The notes under the pieces are model-generated. The model saw only the letters and a program-made list of their open reading frames with translations. It did not search any database and was not told where the DNA came from. Shown here piece after piece: positions 7,492 through 16,345 of a stretch of 64,000 nt of DNA. Numbering within the stretch: the first letter of the stretch is position 1; each line of letters starts with the position of its first letter. The stretch is taken from the NCBI GenBank assembly GCA_022822445.1, contig JAJEBR010000005.1, forward strand, positions 124,001 to 188,000, read 5' to 3'. The position numbers and the translations under genes were made by a program. Origin of the DNA: Gemmatimonadota bacterium. Lineage in GTDB: Bacteria; Gemmatimonadota; Gemmatimonadetes; Longimicrobiales; Gaopeijiaceae.

Positions 7492-9405
7492 ATGGGCGTA
7501 GATGTCGCGCCGGAGCGCTCGCCGGAAGCAATCCGCAAATTCACGCGGGCGTTGCTCCGGGACCTCCAGGCCATGGAGCGCATCCTGAAAGAGGGGATGA
7601 TCGAGTCGGGCATCCGCCGCTTCGGCGCCGAACAGGAGATGTTCCTGGTCAACGAGGCGTGGCGAGCTGCGCCCGTGGCCGTCGAGGTGCTGGAGGACCT
7701 CGACGACGACCCCTTCACGACCGAACTGGCGCGCTACAACCTGGAGGCGAACCTCTCGCCGCGGGTTCTGGAGGGTTCGTGCTTCTCGGACATGAAGGAA
7801 GAACTCGACGGATACGTAGAAAGGGTAAGGCAGGCCGCCCGCCGACAGAGCGCCGACGTCATCCTGACCGGAATCCTCCCAACTCTGTCCAAGTCCGATC
7901 TGTCGCTGGACAACATCACCCCCCGGGCCCGCTACTATGCGCTGAACGAGGCGATGCACGACGCGGGCGGCGGCGCCTTCCGGCTGCGGATCCGCGGCAC
8001 CGACGAGCTGATGATCGAACACGATTCGGTCATGCTGGAATCGTGCAACACCAGCTTTCAGGTGCACCTGCAGGTGTCGGCCGAGGAGTTCGCGCACCAC
8101 TACAACGTGGCGCAGGCCGTCACCGGCCCCGTCCTGGCGGCGTGCGTCAATTCGCCGCTCCTCTTCGGCAGGCGCCTCTGGCACGAAACCCGGATCGCGC
8201 TCTTCCAGCAGTCGCTGGACACGCGCGGTGCCGACCTGCACATGCGCGAGATGAGCCCGCGCGTGCACTTCGGCGGCAGCTGGCTCGAACGCTGCGTGGT
8301 GGAGCTCTTCCAGGAGGACATCGCCAACTTCCGCGTTCTGCTCGCCACCCAGGTCGACGAGGATCCGCTCAAGGTTCTGGACGAGGGCGGGGTGCCCAGG
8401 CTGCAGGCCCTTCAGCTGCACAACGGCACCGTCTACCGCTGGAACCGCCCCTGCTACGGCATCTCCAACGGAAAGCCCCACCTGCGCATAGAGTGCCGTG
8501 TCCTCCCGGCCGGCCCGACCACCCTCGACGAGATGGCGAACACCGTCTTCTGGATCGGCACGGTGCTGGGGGCCGCGAAGGAGTTCCCGGACCTCGTGGA
8601 GCGGATGGACTTCGACGACGCGAAGAGCAACTTCCTGGCGGCGTCGCGGCTGGGGCTGGGGGCCGGCCAGGCCTGGCTGGACGGGGAGAGCGGCCCCGCC
8701 GACCGATTGATCCTGGACACCCTGCTGCCGCTCGCGTACGGCGGGCTGGCGGACTACCCGGTCGAACCGGGCGAGGTGAAACGCTACCTGGAGGTCATCG
8801 AGGAGCGGGTGAAGGCCGGCGTTACGGGCTCGGGCTGGGCGCTGCGCTCGCTGAGAAAGCTGAATAAGGCCGGCACGCGGGGCGAAAAGCTGTCGGCGAT
8901 CGTGTCGGCCACCGTGCGCCAGCAGAACGAGGGGATTCCGGTGGCCCGGTGGGAGCCGGCGCAGCTTCACGAGTCAGGCGGTTGGAAGCACCACTACGTG
9001 CGGGTCGAGCAGTACATGACCACCGCGCTCACCACCGTCAACCAGGACGAGCTCGTGGAGCTGGTGGCGTACCTGATGGATCTGCGCCAGATTCGCCACG
9101 TGCTGATCGAGGACAACGACCACCGGCTGGTCGGGATCGTGTCCTACCGGTCGATTCTCCGACTGATGGCGCAGGGGCGCACCCAGGCGGAGGCCGAGAG
9201 CATGCCGGTCAGCGAGGTCATGGAGCGCGACCCGGTGACCGTCACTCCCGAGACCACGACCCTGGAGGCCATTCGCCAGATGCGCAACCACAAGGTCAGC
9301 GCGCTTCCGGTGGTCAAGGGCGGACAGCTCGTGGGGCTCGTGACCGAGATCGATTTCATGCCGATGGCGTATCACCTGCTGGAGGAGCGGCTGGCGGAGG
9401 CGTAG
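7492..9405 (+). CDS. GCS2-family glutamate-cysteine-ligase-like enzyme fused to two CBS domains
   Basis: This is a 637-residue protein with GAGGAGA upstream of the ATG. Residues about 1-470 form a carboxylate-amine ligase of the GCS2 (YbdK-like) type: RRFGAEQEMFLVNE carries the metal-binding acidic residues. NLEANLSPRVLEG, the ILTGILPTLSKSDL strand, RGTDELMIEHDSVM and HLRIECRVLPAGPT follow. Residues about 505-630 are a CBS pair (QYMTTALTTVNQDELVELV; VMERDPVTVTPETT), usually an adenine-nucleotide sensor. Such ligases join an amine to a glutamyl-type carboxylate with ATP. The product is unknown. The next gene encodes a peptidase of the aspartoacylase fold, so the pair may build and trim one amide. 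Confidence 0.88.
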   Translation: MGVDVAPERSPEAIRKFTRALLRDLQAMERILKEGMIESGIRRFGAEQEMFLVNEAWRAAPVAVEVLEDLDDDPFTTELARYNLEANLSPRVLEGSCFSDMKEELDGYVERVRQAARRQSADVILTGILPTLSKSDLSLDNITPRARYYALNEAMHDAGGGAFRLRIRGTDELMIEHDSVMLESCNTSFQVHLQVSAEEFAHHYNVAQAVTGPVLAACVNSPLLFGRRLWHETRIALFQQSLDTRGADLHMREMSPRVHFGGSWLERCVVELFQEDIANFRVLLATQVDEDPLKVLDEGGVPRLQALQLHNGTVYRWNRPCYGISNGKPHLRIECRVLPAGPTTLDEMANTVFWIGTVLGAAKEFPDLVERMDFDDAKSNFLAASRLGLGAGQAWLDGESGPADRLILDTLLPLAYGGLADYPVEPGEVKRYLEVIEERVKAGVTGSGWALRSLRKLNKAGTRGEKLSAIVSATVRQQNEGIPVARWEPAQLHESGGWKHHYVRVEQYMTTALTTVNQDELVELVAYLMDLRQIRHVLIEDNDHRLVGIVSYRSILRLMAQGRTQAEAESMPVSEVMERDPVTVTPETTTLEAIRQMRNHKVSALPVVKGGQLVGLVTEIDFMPMAYHLLEERLAEA

Positions 9406-9437
9406 GGGGCGACGGGAATACAGGAGGATTGAGTGGG

Positions 9438-10529
9438 ATGAATCTGGAGATCGAAGTGGCCCCGGGCGGTTCCCGGGCGGTGAAGGAAGTTGGACGTTCG
9501 TCGCTGTCGGCGGGTGGAGCGAGCGCCGCGCTGGCGATGGGCCCAGGGCATGCGCCCCTACAGTCCGACGGGCTCATCGGGTGGGTCGAGGGCCGTTCGG
9601 AGGGACCGCTGCTGCTGTGCATCGGGGGGGTGCACGGGAACGAACCCGCCGGTGTGCGGGCGCTCGAGTCCATTGTGTACAGGGTGCGCGCGAGACGGGA
9701 CGTGCTCACCGGGGACTTCGTTGCCATCGTCGGGAACATGCCGGCGCTCACGGCCGGGCGCAGGTTCATGGCCTACGATCTGAACCGGGCGTGGACACCG
9801 GTGCAGGTGGAGGCGCTGCAATCGGTGCAGCGCACCGAATCGGCCGACGCGGCCGTGCACTCGATCGCGCGCCGTCGCGCCCAGGCCCCCGTGCCCGAGG
9901 ACCTCGAGGTGGTGCGGGTGATGGAGTTGCTGGAGAGGGTCGCGGCCCGGCGCCGGGGACCCGTGTACGTACTCGACCTGCACACGACATCGGGGAAGGG
10001 TGGGACGTTCACCTCCACGGAGGACCACCCGCGGCACCGCCGGTTCGCCATGGAGGTGCCGTTCCCGCTGGTGCTCGGTCTGAACGAGCACCTCGAAGGC
10101 ACGCTCCTGGGGTATCTGGACACGCTGGGCTATACGACGATGCTGTGCGAGTGCGGGCAGCACCGGGAGCCGCGCGCCGCGCTGAGGGCGGCGGCGGCCA
10201 TCTGGATCGCGCTGCGGGCGGCGGGCCTGCTGGGTGACGAGGACGTTCCCGAGGCCCGGCGCGCCTTCGAGATGTTGCGCAACACCTGTGCCGACCTCCC
10301 GCGCGTGCTCGAAACCGTCTACCGGCACCCGTTCGACGAACGCGACCGCTATGTGACGCGGCCCGGCTTCCGCAACTTCGACCGCGTGAGCGCGGGCGAG
10401 GTGATTGGCGACGATCGGCACGGGGAAGTGGCGGCGCCGAAGGGCGGCATGCTCCTCATGCCGCTCTACCAGCGGCTGGGCGAGGACGGCTTCTTCGTGG
10501 TGCGCGAGGTTGAGGGAGTCCGTGGATGA
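9438..10529 (+). CDS. Succinylglutamate desuccinylase/aspartoacylase family metallohydrolase
   Basis: This 363-residue protein starts at ATG 9438 behind CAGGAGGA. The zinc site is visible: GGVHGNEPAGVRALES supplies His and Glu (HxxE), and DLHTTSGKG supplies the second His. MAYDLNRAWTP has the substrate-binding Asn-Arg pair. Members hydrolyse N-acyl amino acids or peptide-like amides. A C-terminal extension (about residues 290-363) with GEVAAPKGGMLLMPLYQ resembles the beta domain of this family. It lies 32 bases after the GCS2-CBS gene, which points to a common substrate or product. Confidence 0.87.
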   Translation: MNLEIEVAPGGSRAVKEVGRSSLSAGGASAALAMGPGHAPLQSDGLIGWVEGRSEGPLLLCIGGVHGNEPAGVRALESIVYRVRARRDVLTGDFVAIVGNMPALTAGRRFMAYDLNRAWTPVQVEALQSVQRTESADAAVHSIARRRAQAPVPEDLEVVRVMELLERVAARRRGPVYVLDLHTTSGKGGTFTSTEDHPRHRRFAMEVPFPLVLGLNEHLEGTLLGYLDTLGYTTMLCECGQHREPRAALRAAAAIWIALRAAGLLGDEDVPEARRAFEMLRNTCADLPRVLETVYRHPFDERDRYVTRPGFRNFDRVSAGEVIGDDRHGEVAAPKGGMLLMPLYQRLGEDGFFVVREVEGVRG

Positions 10530-10624
10530 TCTCCGCGTGGCACCGATGACGGTGAGCCGTCGGGAGGGCGGGGCGGGGGAGCCTCGCGGAGCGGGTCCCG
10601 CCGGGTAGGGCTCGCCGGGACACG

Positions 10625-11323
10625 ATGTGCGGTCGCTTCACCGTCGCCGCGGAGGCCGGCGCGATCGGGGAAGCGTTCGGGGCCGGGGTCGAGCCGCTCC
10701 GCGACGTGCATCTGCCACGCTACAATGTGGCGCCTACGGATGAGGTTCCGGTCGTGATTGCCGCGCCGGAGGGGCGGCGTGCCGGGCCGATGCGGTGGGG
10801 CCTGGTGCCGCACTGGGCCGATAGTCCGAAGGTGGGCGCCCGCATGATCAACGCGAGGTCCGAGTCCGTAACGAAGAGAAAGGCCTATCGCGAGTCGTTC
10901 CGGGCCCGGCGCTGCCTCGTTCCGGCGGACGGCTTCTACGAATGGGAGTCGCGCGCCTCGGGAAAGCAGCCGTACTGGATCCACCGTCCGGGCGGCGGGC
11001 TATTCGCCATGGCGGGAATCTGGGCCCTGTGGAGACCCGCGGACGGCCCCCGCCTGGCGAGCTTCTCGATCCTGACCCGCGCCGCGCCCCCCGCGCTCGG
11101 CTGGCTCCATGACCGGGTGCCGGTCATCCTCCCGGCAACCGTGTGGGGCGACTGGCTGGCCCGCGACACGACCCACCGCGCGCTGACCGCGATTCTGGCC
11201 GAGTCATCGCCGCCGGAGCTGCGCCTCCACCCGGTGTCGCGGGCAGTCAACCGCGCCGGCTACGACGAGCCGGACTGCATCGAGGAGGTGGAGCTGGCGG
11301 GTGAGGGGACAACCCTCCGGTAG
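10625..11323 (+). CDS. SOS response-associated peptidase (SRAP, YedK/HMCES-type abasic-site protein)
   Basis: This 232-residue protein begins MCGRFTV. The Cys exposed after Met removal forms the thiazolidine DNA-protein crosslink at abasic sites in single-stranded DNA. Other family residues are present: YNVAPTD, MRWGLVPHWA, INARSES (Asn), PADGFYEW (Glu) and LHDRVPVIL (His). Length is normal. It would act in DNA damage protection. No LexA-like box was recognised upstream, and its neighbours do not form an obvious operon with it. Confidence 0.94.
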   Translation: MCGRFTVAAEAGAIGEAFGAGVEPLRDVHLPRYNVAPTDEVPVVIAAPEGRRAGPMRWGLVPHWADSPKVGARMINARSESVTKRKAYRESFRARRCLVPADGFYEWESRASGKQPYWIHRPGGGLFAMAGIWALWRPADGPRLASFSILTRAAPPALGWLHDRVPVILPATVWGDWLARDTTHRALTAILAESSPPELRLHPVSRAVNRAGYDEPDCIEEVELAGEGTTLR

Positions 11324-11480
11324 TTTGCGGCGGAATCGCCGGTGCGCCGGGTATCTTCCGGATGGCGCCGAGGAGTTCATTGCGCTTGCGGCAATCGCAC
11401 CCGGGCCGGAACCGGGTCACCGGTACGAGCGTACCGCGGCCGACCGACGGACGGCCCTGGCCGCGCGGGATTGTGCCCGT

Positions 11481-12617
11481 TCAGGTGGTCACAGCGGCGC
11501 GCGGCAACCGTGCGGCGAACCCTTCGCCAAGCCGTTCCAGCCCGGCGAGCAACTCGTCGGCGGGCGGCCCGTACCCCAACCGCATCGTCGACTCGATGCC
11601 GAAGTGTGCCCCGGGGACGATCAGCAGGCTCTGCTCGACGCGCAGCCGCTCGGCCAGCTCAAGGGAGGGAATATCCGCGTGGTAGCGTACCATCGTGATT
11701 GCGCCGGCGTCGGGCGGCGTGAAGGTGAACAGGCCAGCGGCGGACTCGATCCACTCGGTGAGGAGGCCGAGGTTGTGGCGGATCATGCGCCGGGTGCGGT
11801 CCAGGATCCGGGGCCTGACCTCCGGCGAGAGGGCGATCCGTGCGAGGGCATCGGATACGGACGGGGGCGCGATGGTGGTGTAGTCGGTGCGCGCCCACAG
11901 CCGCTCGACCACGTCGTCCGGTCCCACAACCCAACCCAGGCGCACGCCCGGCAGACCGTAGGCCTTGGACAGCGAATTGGTGACGAGGACCCTGTCGTAG
12001 CGGCCCCAGAAGCTCGGGACCGGATCCGTGCCGAGCTCGGCGCCGCGGTAGACCTCGTCGGAGAGGATCCACGCGCCGTGGCGGTCCGCGAGGGCGACGA
12101 TGTCGTCCATCTCGGCGGACGTGAGCGCCACGCCGGTGGGGTTGTTGGGATGCGTGACGAGGATGAACCCGGCTCCCGCGGCGAGCGCCGATTCCAGCTG
12201 GTCGAGGTCGGGACGCCAGCCGTCCTCCTCGCGGAGGTGGAAGGGCAGCGCCCCGCCCTGGAAGTTCCGGATCAGTCCGGGGACCTGCATGTAGTTGGGA
12301 AGCATGACGGCCGCCGGTCTGCCGGCGCGCGCCAGCTCCCAGAAGGACACGAAGTTCGCCTCGGCGCCGCCGATGGTGACGACCACCGAGCGGTCCGTGG
12401 CCCCAGGATGCAGCGAAGCGATCAGGCCGCGCAGCTCGTCGGTGCCGTTGGACTGGCTGTAGCCGAGCAGGACTGACGACAGGTCCGCCGCCGGTCCCGC
12501 GAGAGCGAGCAGTTCGCCCACGGTGAGCGGGTGCACGCCGCTCTCCGACAGGTTGTGGTCGACCCGATGTTCGTAGGTGGACTGCCAGCGTTCCATCTGG
12601 AATGGGGTGAATTCCAC
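11481..12617 (-). CDS. Class I/II fold PLP-dependent aminotransferase
   Basis: This 378-residue enzyme starts at GTG 12617 with GGGAGA upstream, giving VEFTPFQMERWQ at the N-terminus; an internal Met eight residues in is the alternative. Family elements are VTIGGAEANFVSFWELA, HPNNPTGVALTSAEMDD, WILSDEVYRG (Asp and Tyr contacting PLP) and TNSLSKAYGLPGVRLGW with the Schiff-base Lys (about residue 220). The C-terminal Arg for the substrate carboxylate is probably in STMRLGYG. The specific amino donor is unknown; the sequence is not a close match to classical AspC. It is transcribed alone, convergent with the SRAP gene. Confidence 0.88.
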   Translation of the reverse strand: MEFTPFQMERWQSTYEHRVDHNLSESGVHPLTVGELLALAGPAADLSSVLLGYSQSNGTDELRGLIASLHPGATDRSVVVTIGGAEANFVSFWELARAGRPAAVMLPNYMQVPGLIRNFQGGALPFHLREEDGWRPDLDQLESALAAGAGFILVTHPNNPTGVALTSAEMDDIVALADRHGAWILSDEVYRGAELGTDPVPSFWGRYDRVLVTNSLSKAYGLPGVRLGWVVGPDDVVERLWARTDYTTIAPPSVSDALARIALSPEVRPRILDRTRRMIRHNLGLLTEWIESAAGLFTFTPPDAGAITMVRYHADIPSLELAERLRVEQSLLIVPGAHFGIESTMRLGYGPPADELLAGLERLGEGFAARLPRAAVTT

Positions 12618-12686
12618 TGAGTGTCTCCCGGGGTTGTCCCGCTTCCCGCTTGTGCGGTGTGGTGGCTTTGCGTGAACGTTGTCGGT

Positions 12687-13964
12687 ATGAAATCTGGCGC
12701 GGCGACGATTGAGACAGAAGAGCACCGGCTCGGCAACGGCCTCAGGGTCGTGCTGGCACCGGACCGGACGACCGCGGTGACCGGGGTGAACCTCTGGTAC
12801 GGGGTGGGATCGAGGAACGAACCGGAGGGCAGCACGGGATTCGCCCATCTCTTCGAGCACATGATGTTCCAGGGGTCGGTGCACATTCCCAGGAACGGGC
12901 ACTTTCAGCACATCGAGCGGGTGGGCGGATCCGCCAACGCCACAACCTGGTTCGACCGGACCAACTACTTCGAGACGGTGCCTTCGCACTACCTGGATCT
13001 GGCGCTCTGGCTGGAGTCCGACCGGATGGGGTGGATGCTGCCCGCGGTGACCGAGGAGAAGCTGGAGAACCAGCGCCAGGTCGTCATGAACGAACGCCGG
13101 GAGCGCTACGACAATCAGCCCTACGGCGACTGGGACGAGCGCATCCAGTCCCTCCTCTTTCCGGCGAGCCATCCGTACCACCACACCGTGATCGGCTCGC
13201 TGGAGGACATCGCGGCCGCCACCCTCGACGACGTGCGCGACTTCTTCGCCACCTGGTACGTGCCCGGCAACGCGGTCCTGTCGATCTGCGGCGACTTCGA
13301 CCCGGGCCACGCACTGCGGCGCGTCGAGCACTACTTCGCGGACATCCCCCCCGCCCCCGCCCCCCCACCCCTCCCCCCCGACGGCGACCTCCCCTTCACC
13401 ACCGGCGGCACCCTGCGCGACGAAGTCGTCTCGGCGGTGCCCCTGCCCCGCATCTACGCGGCCGCACGGGTCCCCCCCTTCACGACCGACGCCTTCTACC
13501 CCGGCGAGGTCGTGTCGTACTGCCTCGGGACCGGCCGCTCGTCGCGCCTGTACGACCGCCTGGTGCGTGGCGGCCTGGCGCGGGCGGCGTCCTGCCACGT
13601 CCTCCCCCTGACGTCGGGTGCGGGGATCTTCCTGGTGATCGCCACCGGGCTGCCCGGCACCGGGATGGACGAGCTGGAGGACGCGGTGACCGAGGTCCTC
13701 GACCGGCCGGACATCGCCCGCGAGGAACTCGACCGCGCGATCATCGGCTCCGAGACGCGCATGGTCCGGGCCCTGCAGCGGGTGGACACTCGCGCCGACC
13801 TGCTGTCGATGTATGCCACCCTCTTCGGCACGGCCGAGCGGCTCAACCACGATCTGCGGCGCCTTCGCCGGGTAGGGCTCGGCGACGCCCGCGAGTGGGC
13901 CCGCAGCTACCTCCACCCGGGCAACCGGGTGCTGGTGCGGTATCACCCGGAGGCGCGGGCGTGA
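12687..13964 (+). CDS. M16 family zinc metallopeptidase (catalytic subunit)
   Basis: This is a 425-residue protein from ATG 12687; GTG 12672 is possible. The inverted zinc motif HLFEHMMFQG (HxxEH, about residues 54-58) is intact, with the distal Glu region EKLENQRQVVMNERRERYDN downstream. This makes it the active, processing-peptidase-beta/PqqL-like member. A proline-rich hinge (PPAPAPPPLPP, about 222-232) separates the two half-domains. No signal peptide is evident. It is followed 43 bases later by a second M16 gene that lacks the metal site, the arrangement seen in two-subunit M16 peptidases. Confidence 0.9.
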   Translation: MKSGAATIETEEHRLGNGLRVVLAPDRTTAVTGVNLWYGVGSRNEPEGSTGFAHLFEHMMFQGSVHIPRNGHFQHIERVGGSANATTWFDRTNYFETVPSHYLDLALWLESDRMGWMLPAVTEEKLENQRQVVMNERRERYDNQPYGDWDERIQSLLFPASHPYHHTVIGSLEDIAAATLDDVRDFFATWYVPGNAVLSICGDFDPGHALRRVEHYFADIPPAPAPPPLPPDGDLPFTTGGTLRDEVVSAVPLPRIYAAARVPPFTTDAFYPGEVVSYCLGTGRSSRLYDRLVRGGLARAASCHVLPLTSGAGIFLVIATGLPGTGMDELEDAVTEVLDRPDIAREELDRAIIGSETRMVRALQRVDTRADLLSMYATLFGTAERLNHDLRRLRRVGLGDAREWARSYLHPGNRVLVRYHPEARA

Positions 13965-14007
13965 TTGGCGAGGGCCACCGCAAGAGCGGGGCGCGGGTGG
14001 AATCCCG

Positions 14008-15414
14008 GTGAGCAGCACCGACGGCGTTCCGGAAGGTGGCGGCGGCGCGGCGCCCACGAGTGCCCGCTCCGAGTCGCCCCTGCCCGGCGCGATCCGCCCC
14101 TACGACTTCCCCGCCATGGAGCGGGAACGGCTGGGCAACGGCATGGAGGTGCGGGTCGTACACAAGCTGCCCTTCCCGATCGTGACGGCCATGGTGGTCA
14201 TCCGCGCGGGTGAGACGGCCGTCCCCGAGGACCGCGGCGGCCTCGCCGTCCTGACCGGGGACGCACTCGAGGGCGGGACCGCTCACCGCGGCAGCCGAGA
14301 GCTTGCGAGAGAGCTGGAGACGATCGGGGCCAGCTTCGGTGTCTCGGCCGGGTGGGATTCCACCACGGCGGCGCTGTCCTGCATGGCCGACCACCTGTCG
14401 GACGCGCTGCCGCTGTTGGCCGAGATGGTGTGCGCCCCCGCATTCGCAACCGCGGAGTTCGAGCGCTATCGGGCACAGCGGCTCGCGGCGGCGGCGCACC
14501 GGCGGATGGACCCGGCATCGCTGGCCGCGGACGCACTCGCCCGCTTCGTCTTCGCTGAAGGGGACACCTACGCCAGACCACTGGCCGGGACCGGCTCCTC
14601 CCTGGAGGACCTCGGGCCCGGCGACGCGCACGGATTCGTGGCCGCCCGGTACGGACCTTCGCAGGCGGCGCTGATCGTCGCGGGAGACGTCGAACCCTCC
14701 GAGGCGCTCGCTCTCGCGGAGCGGTCGCTGGGCGAATGGAAGCGAGAAGCGGAGCCCATGCCGGATCCGAGGGTGTCGGCGCGCCGGGCGGGACGCTCGG
14801 TTCACCTGGTCCACCGGCCCGGATCGGTCCAGTCGGAGATCCGGGTGGGCCACAGAGGCGTGGCGCGATCCGTGGAGGACTACTTCCCGCTGACCGTGCT
14901 GAACCTCATCCTGGGAGGCTCCTTTTCCTCCCGTCTCAACCTCAACCTGCGTGAACGCAATGGCTTCACCTACGGAGTGCGGTCCAGCTTCGCGCCGCGC
15001 CGCGGGCCGGGCCCCTTCGCGGTGTCCACCTCGGTCGAAAACGCGGTCACCGCCGCCGCCACGGAGGAGATTCTCCGCGAGATCGAGGGGATCGTGGAGG
15101 AAGGACCGACGGCCGACGAGGTGGAGGCCGCAACCGGTTACCTGGCCGGGGTCTTCCCGTTGCGTCTGGAGACGACGGGGCAGATCGCGTCGCGGGTCGC
15201 GGAGATGGCGGTGTACGACCTGCCCGGGGACTACTACCGCACGTACCGGGACCGGGTCCGCCAGGTGACGCGTGGGCAGGCCGCGGAGTCGGCGCGCCGT
15301 CACATCCGTCCGGACGCGCTGTGCACCGTGGTGGTCGGTGACGCGGACGAGGTGGCGGCCCCGCTGGAGGCGCTGGGGATCGGCCCGGTTGTCGTGCACC
15401 GGGACGACGGGTGA
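14008..15414 (+). CDS. M16 family peptidase-like protein, metal site missing (partner subunit)
   Basis: This 468-residue protein starts at GTG 14008. It has the M16 fold: ERLGNGMEVRVVHKLPFP at about residues 39-56, and later VLNLILGGSFSSRLNLNLRE and NGFTYGVRSSF, the conserved substrate-binding region. At the place of HxxEH it has DRGGLAVLTGDALEGGT, so no zinc can be bound. By analogy with mitochondrial processing peptidase alpha and bacterial M16 pairs, it probably serves as the non-catalytic partner of the upstream gene. The N-terminal 35 residues are low-complexity and probably not folded. Confidence 0.88.
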   Translation: MSSTDGVPEGGGGAAPTSARSESPLPGAIRPYDFPAMERERLGNGMEVRVVHKLPFPIVTAMVVIRAGETAVPEDRGGLAVLTGDALEGGTAHRGSRELARELETIGASFGVSAGWDSTTAALSCMADHLSDALPLLAEMVCAPAFATAEFERYRAQRLAAAAHRRMDPASLAADALARFVFAEGDTYARPLAGTGSSLEDLGPGDAHGFVAARYGPSQAALIVAGDVEPSEALALAERSLGEWKREAEPMPDPRVSARRAGRSVHLVHRPGSVQSEIRVGHRGVARSVEDYFPLTVLNLILGGSFSSRLNLNLRERNGFTYGVRSSFAPRRGPGPFAVSTSVENAVTAAATEEILREIEGIVEEGPTADEVEAATGYLAGVFPLRLETTGQIASRVAEMAVYDLPGDYYRTYRDRVRQVTRGQAAESARRHIRPDALCTVVVGDADEVAAPLEALGIGPVVVHRDDG

Positions 15415-15424
15415 GCGGCGGGGC

Positions 15425-16000
15425 ATGAGCGAGGACCGCCGCGCCCTCCTGAGCAGCGAGCTGGTGCACGACGGACGGGTGGTGCACCTCAGCGTGGACA
15501 CGGTACGCTTCCCCGATGGCTCGGTGGGACAGCTGGAGCTGGTCCGCCACCGGGGCGCCGCCGCGGTCCTTCCGGTAGCGGGCGCGGCCGGCGACCCGGA
15601 CCCGGAGGTGCTGCTCCTGCGCCAGTATCGCTATGCGGCCGGTGGCGTGATCTACGAGGTGCCGGCCGGGATCGTGGAACCGGGGGAGAGCTGGGAGGAG
15701 TGCGCGCGGCGCGAACTGGAGGAAGAGGCCGGGGTGCGCGCGGGCAGGCTGGTGCGGATGACGACCATCCACACGACCCCCGGGTTCACCAACGAGGAGA
15801 TCCATCTGTACGCGGCGTTCGACCTCGCGCCCGGCCAAGCCCGCACGGACAGTGACGAATTCCTCGAGGTGATGCGTATTCCTTTAAGCGGGGCGCTTGA
15901 TCTGGTCCGGCGTGGCGAGATCAGCGACGCCAAGTCGCTGGTCACGCTCCTGTACGCGGCACGCTTTCTTCTGGGCCGTGGCGGCTGGCAGGCCGGATAA
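15425..16000 (+). CDS. Nudix hydrolase, ADP-ribose pyrophosphatase-like
   Basis: This 191-residue protein starts at ATG 15425, eleven bases after the M16 stop. The Nudix box is complete: G-x5-E-x7-REL-x-EE-x-G within residues about 79-101 (starts GIVEPGESW, ends EEEAGV). The preceding VLLLRQYRYAAGGVIYEVPAG is typical of ADP-ribose/ADP-sugar hydrolases, as is HTTPGFTNEEIHLY after it. It would hydrolyse ADP-ribose or another nucleoside diphosphate sugar in the cytoplasm. Likely the last gene of the M16 transcription unit. Confidence 0.9.
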   Translation: MSEDRRALLSSELVHDGRVVHLSVDTVRFPDGSVGQLELVRHRGAAAVLPVAGAAGDPDPEVLLLRQYRYAAGGVIYEVPAGIVEPGESWEECARRELEEEAGVRAGRLVRMTTIHTTPGFTNEEIHLYAAFDLAPGQARTDSDEFLEVMRIPLSGALDLVRRGEISDAKSLVTLLYAARFLLGRGGWQAG

Positions 16001-16245
16001 GGTCCCGTCGCGTTCCGTCCGGCGTCAGAGTTGACCCTTCCGGCCTACGCCCCGGCCCGCGACTGAAGCCCTGCGGCCACGCTGCCCGGCGTGCGAGCCG
16101 CCACCTGTCGCCTCGCTTGCCCGGCGCATCGGCGGGCGCATCGGCGGACCGCTGCGGACTCGCCCTGTCGCCCTGGTAGGAACGACTGTCTACGGATTAG
16201 GACAGACCGGCACCGATAACAGGGCGTTTTTCCCACATTCCACTC

Positions 16246-16260
16246 TGGCACGGTTTATGC
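16246..16260 (+). promoter_or_regulatory. Sigma-54-like (-24/-12) promoter
   Basis: TGGCACGGTTTATGC: TGGCACG matches the -24 element exactly, and the invariant GG and GC are ten bases apart as required. The -12 box is ATGC instead of TTGC. Transcription would start near 16272, about 75 bases before the ECF sigma factor start. Confidence 0.6.
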
Positions 16261-16290
16261 GCAATTGCGTGTGCGTATCTGACGGTTACC

Positions 16291-16309
16291 GATCCCGGGA
16301 TTCGGGATC
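16291..16309 (+). other. Leader hairpin upstream of the ECF sigma factor
   Basis: GATCCCG (16291-16297), a five-base loop, then CGGGATC (16303-16309). It lies in the predicted 5' leader, about 15 bases before the ribosome-binding site. It could affect mRNA stability or serve as a protein-binding dyad; neither is shown. Confidence 0.4.
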
Positions 16310-16345
16310 CGAACCGAAAAGACCAAGGAGAGGAGGGGAACGGTG

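Larger units (their letters stand above)
16001..16345. other. Intergenic region upstream of the ECF sigma factor
   Basis: This 345-base stretch has no credible gene. It holds a 12-base exact direct duplication (GCGCATCGGCGG, 16124-16147), a short dyad CTGTC/GACAG (16186-16205), a sigma-54-like promoter (16246-16260) and a leader hairpin (16291-16309). A strong ribosome site AGGAGAGGAGGGG (about 16326-16338) closes it. The dyad sits roughly 40-60 bases upstream of the promoter, where an enhancer-binding protein could act, but that is a guess. Confidence 0.5.

Noticed and set aside
11301-12476. 391-codon plus-strand open frame opposite the aminotransferase
   Set aside because: It is a shadow frame: the minus-strand aminotransferase has clear motifs, while this frame is rich in Arg, Gly and Asp without domains.
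13351-13390. C-rich run as a possible G-quadruplex or slippage site
   Set aside because: It encodes the proline hinge of the M16 peptidase with the frame intact, and similar runs are expected at this GC content.
16124-16147. Twelve-base direct duplication as an attachment site or mobile-element footprint
   Set aside because: No integrase, transposase or inverted ends nearby; a short local duplication is the simpler reading.
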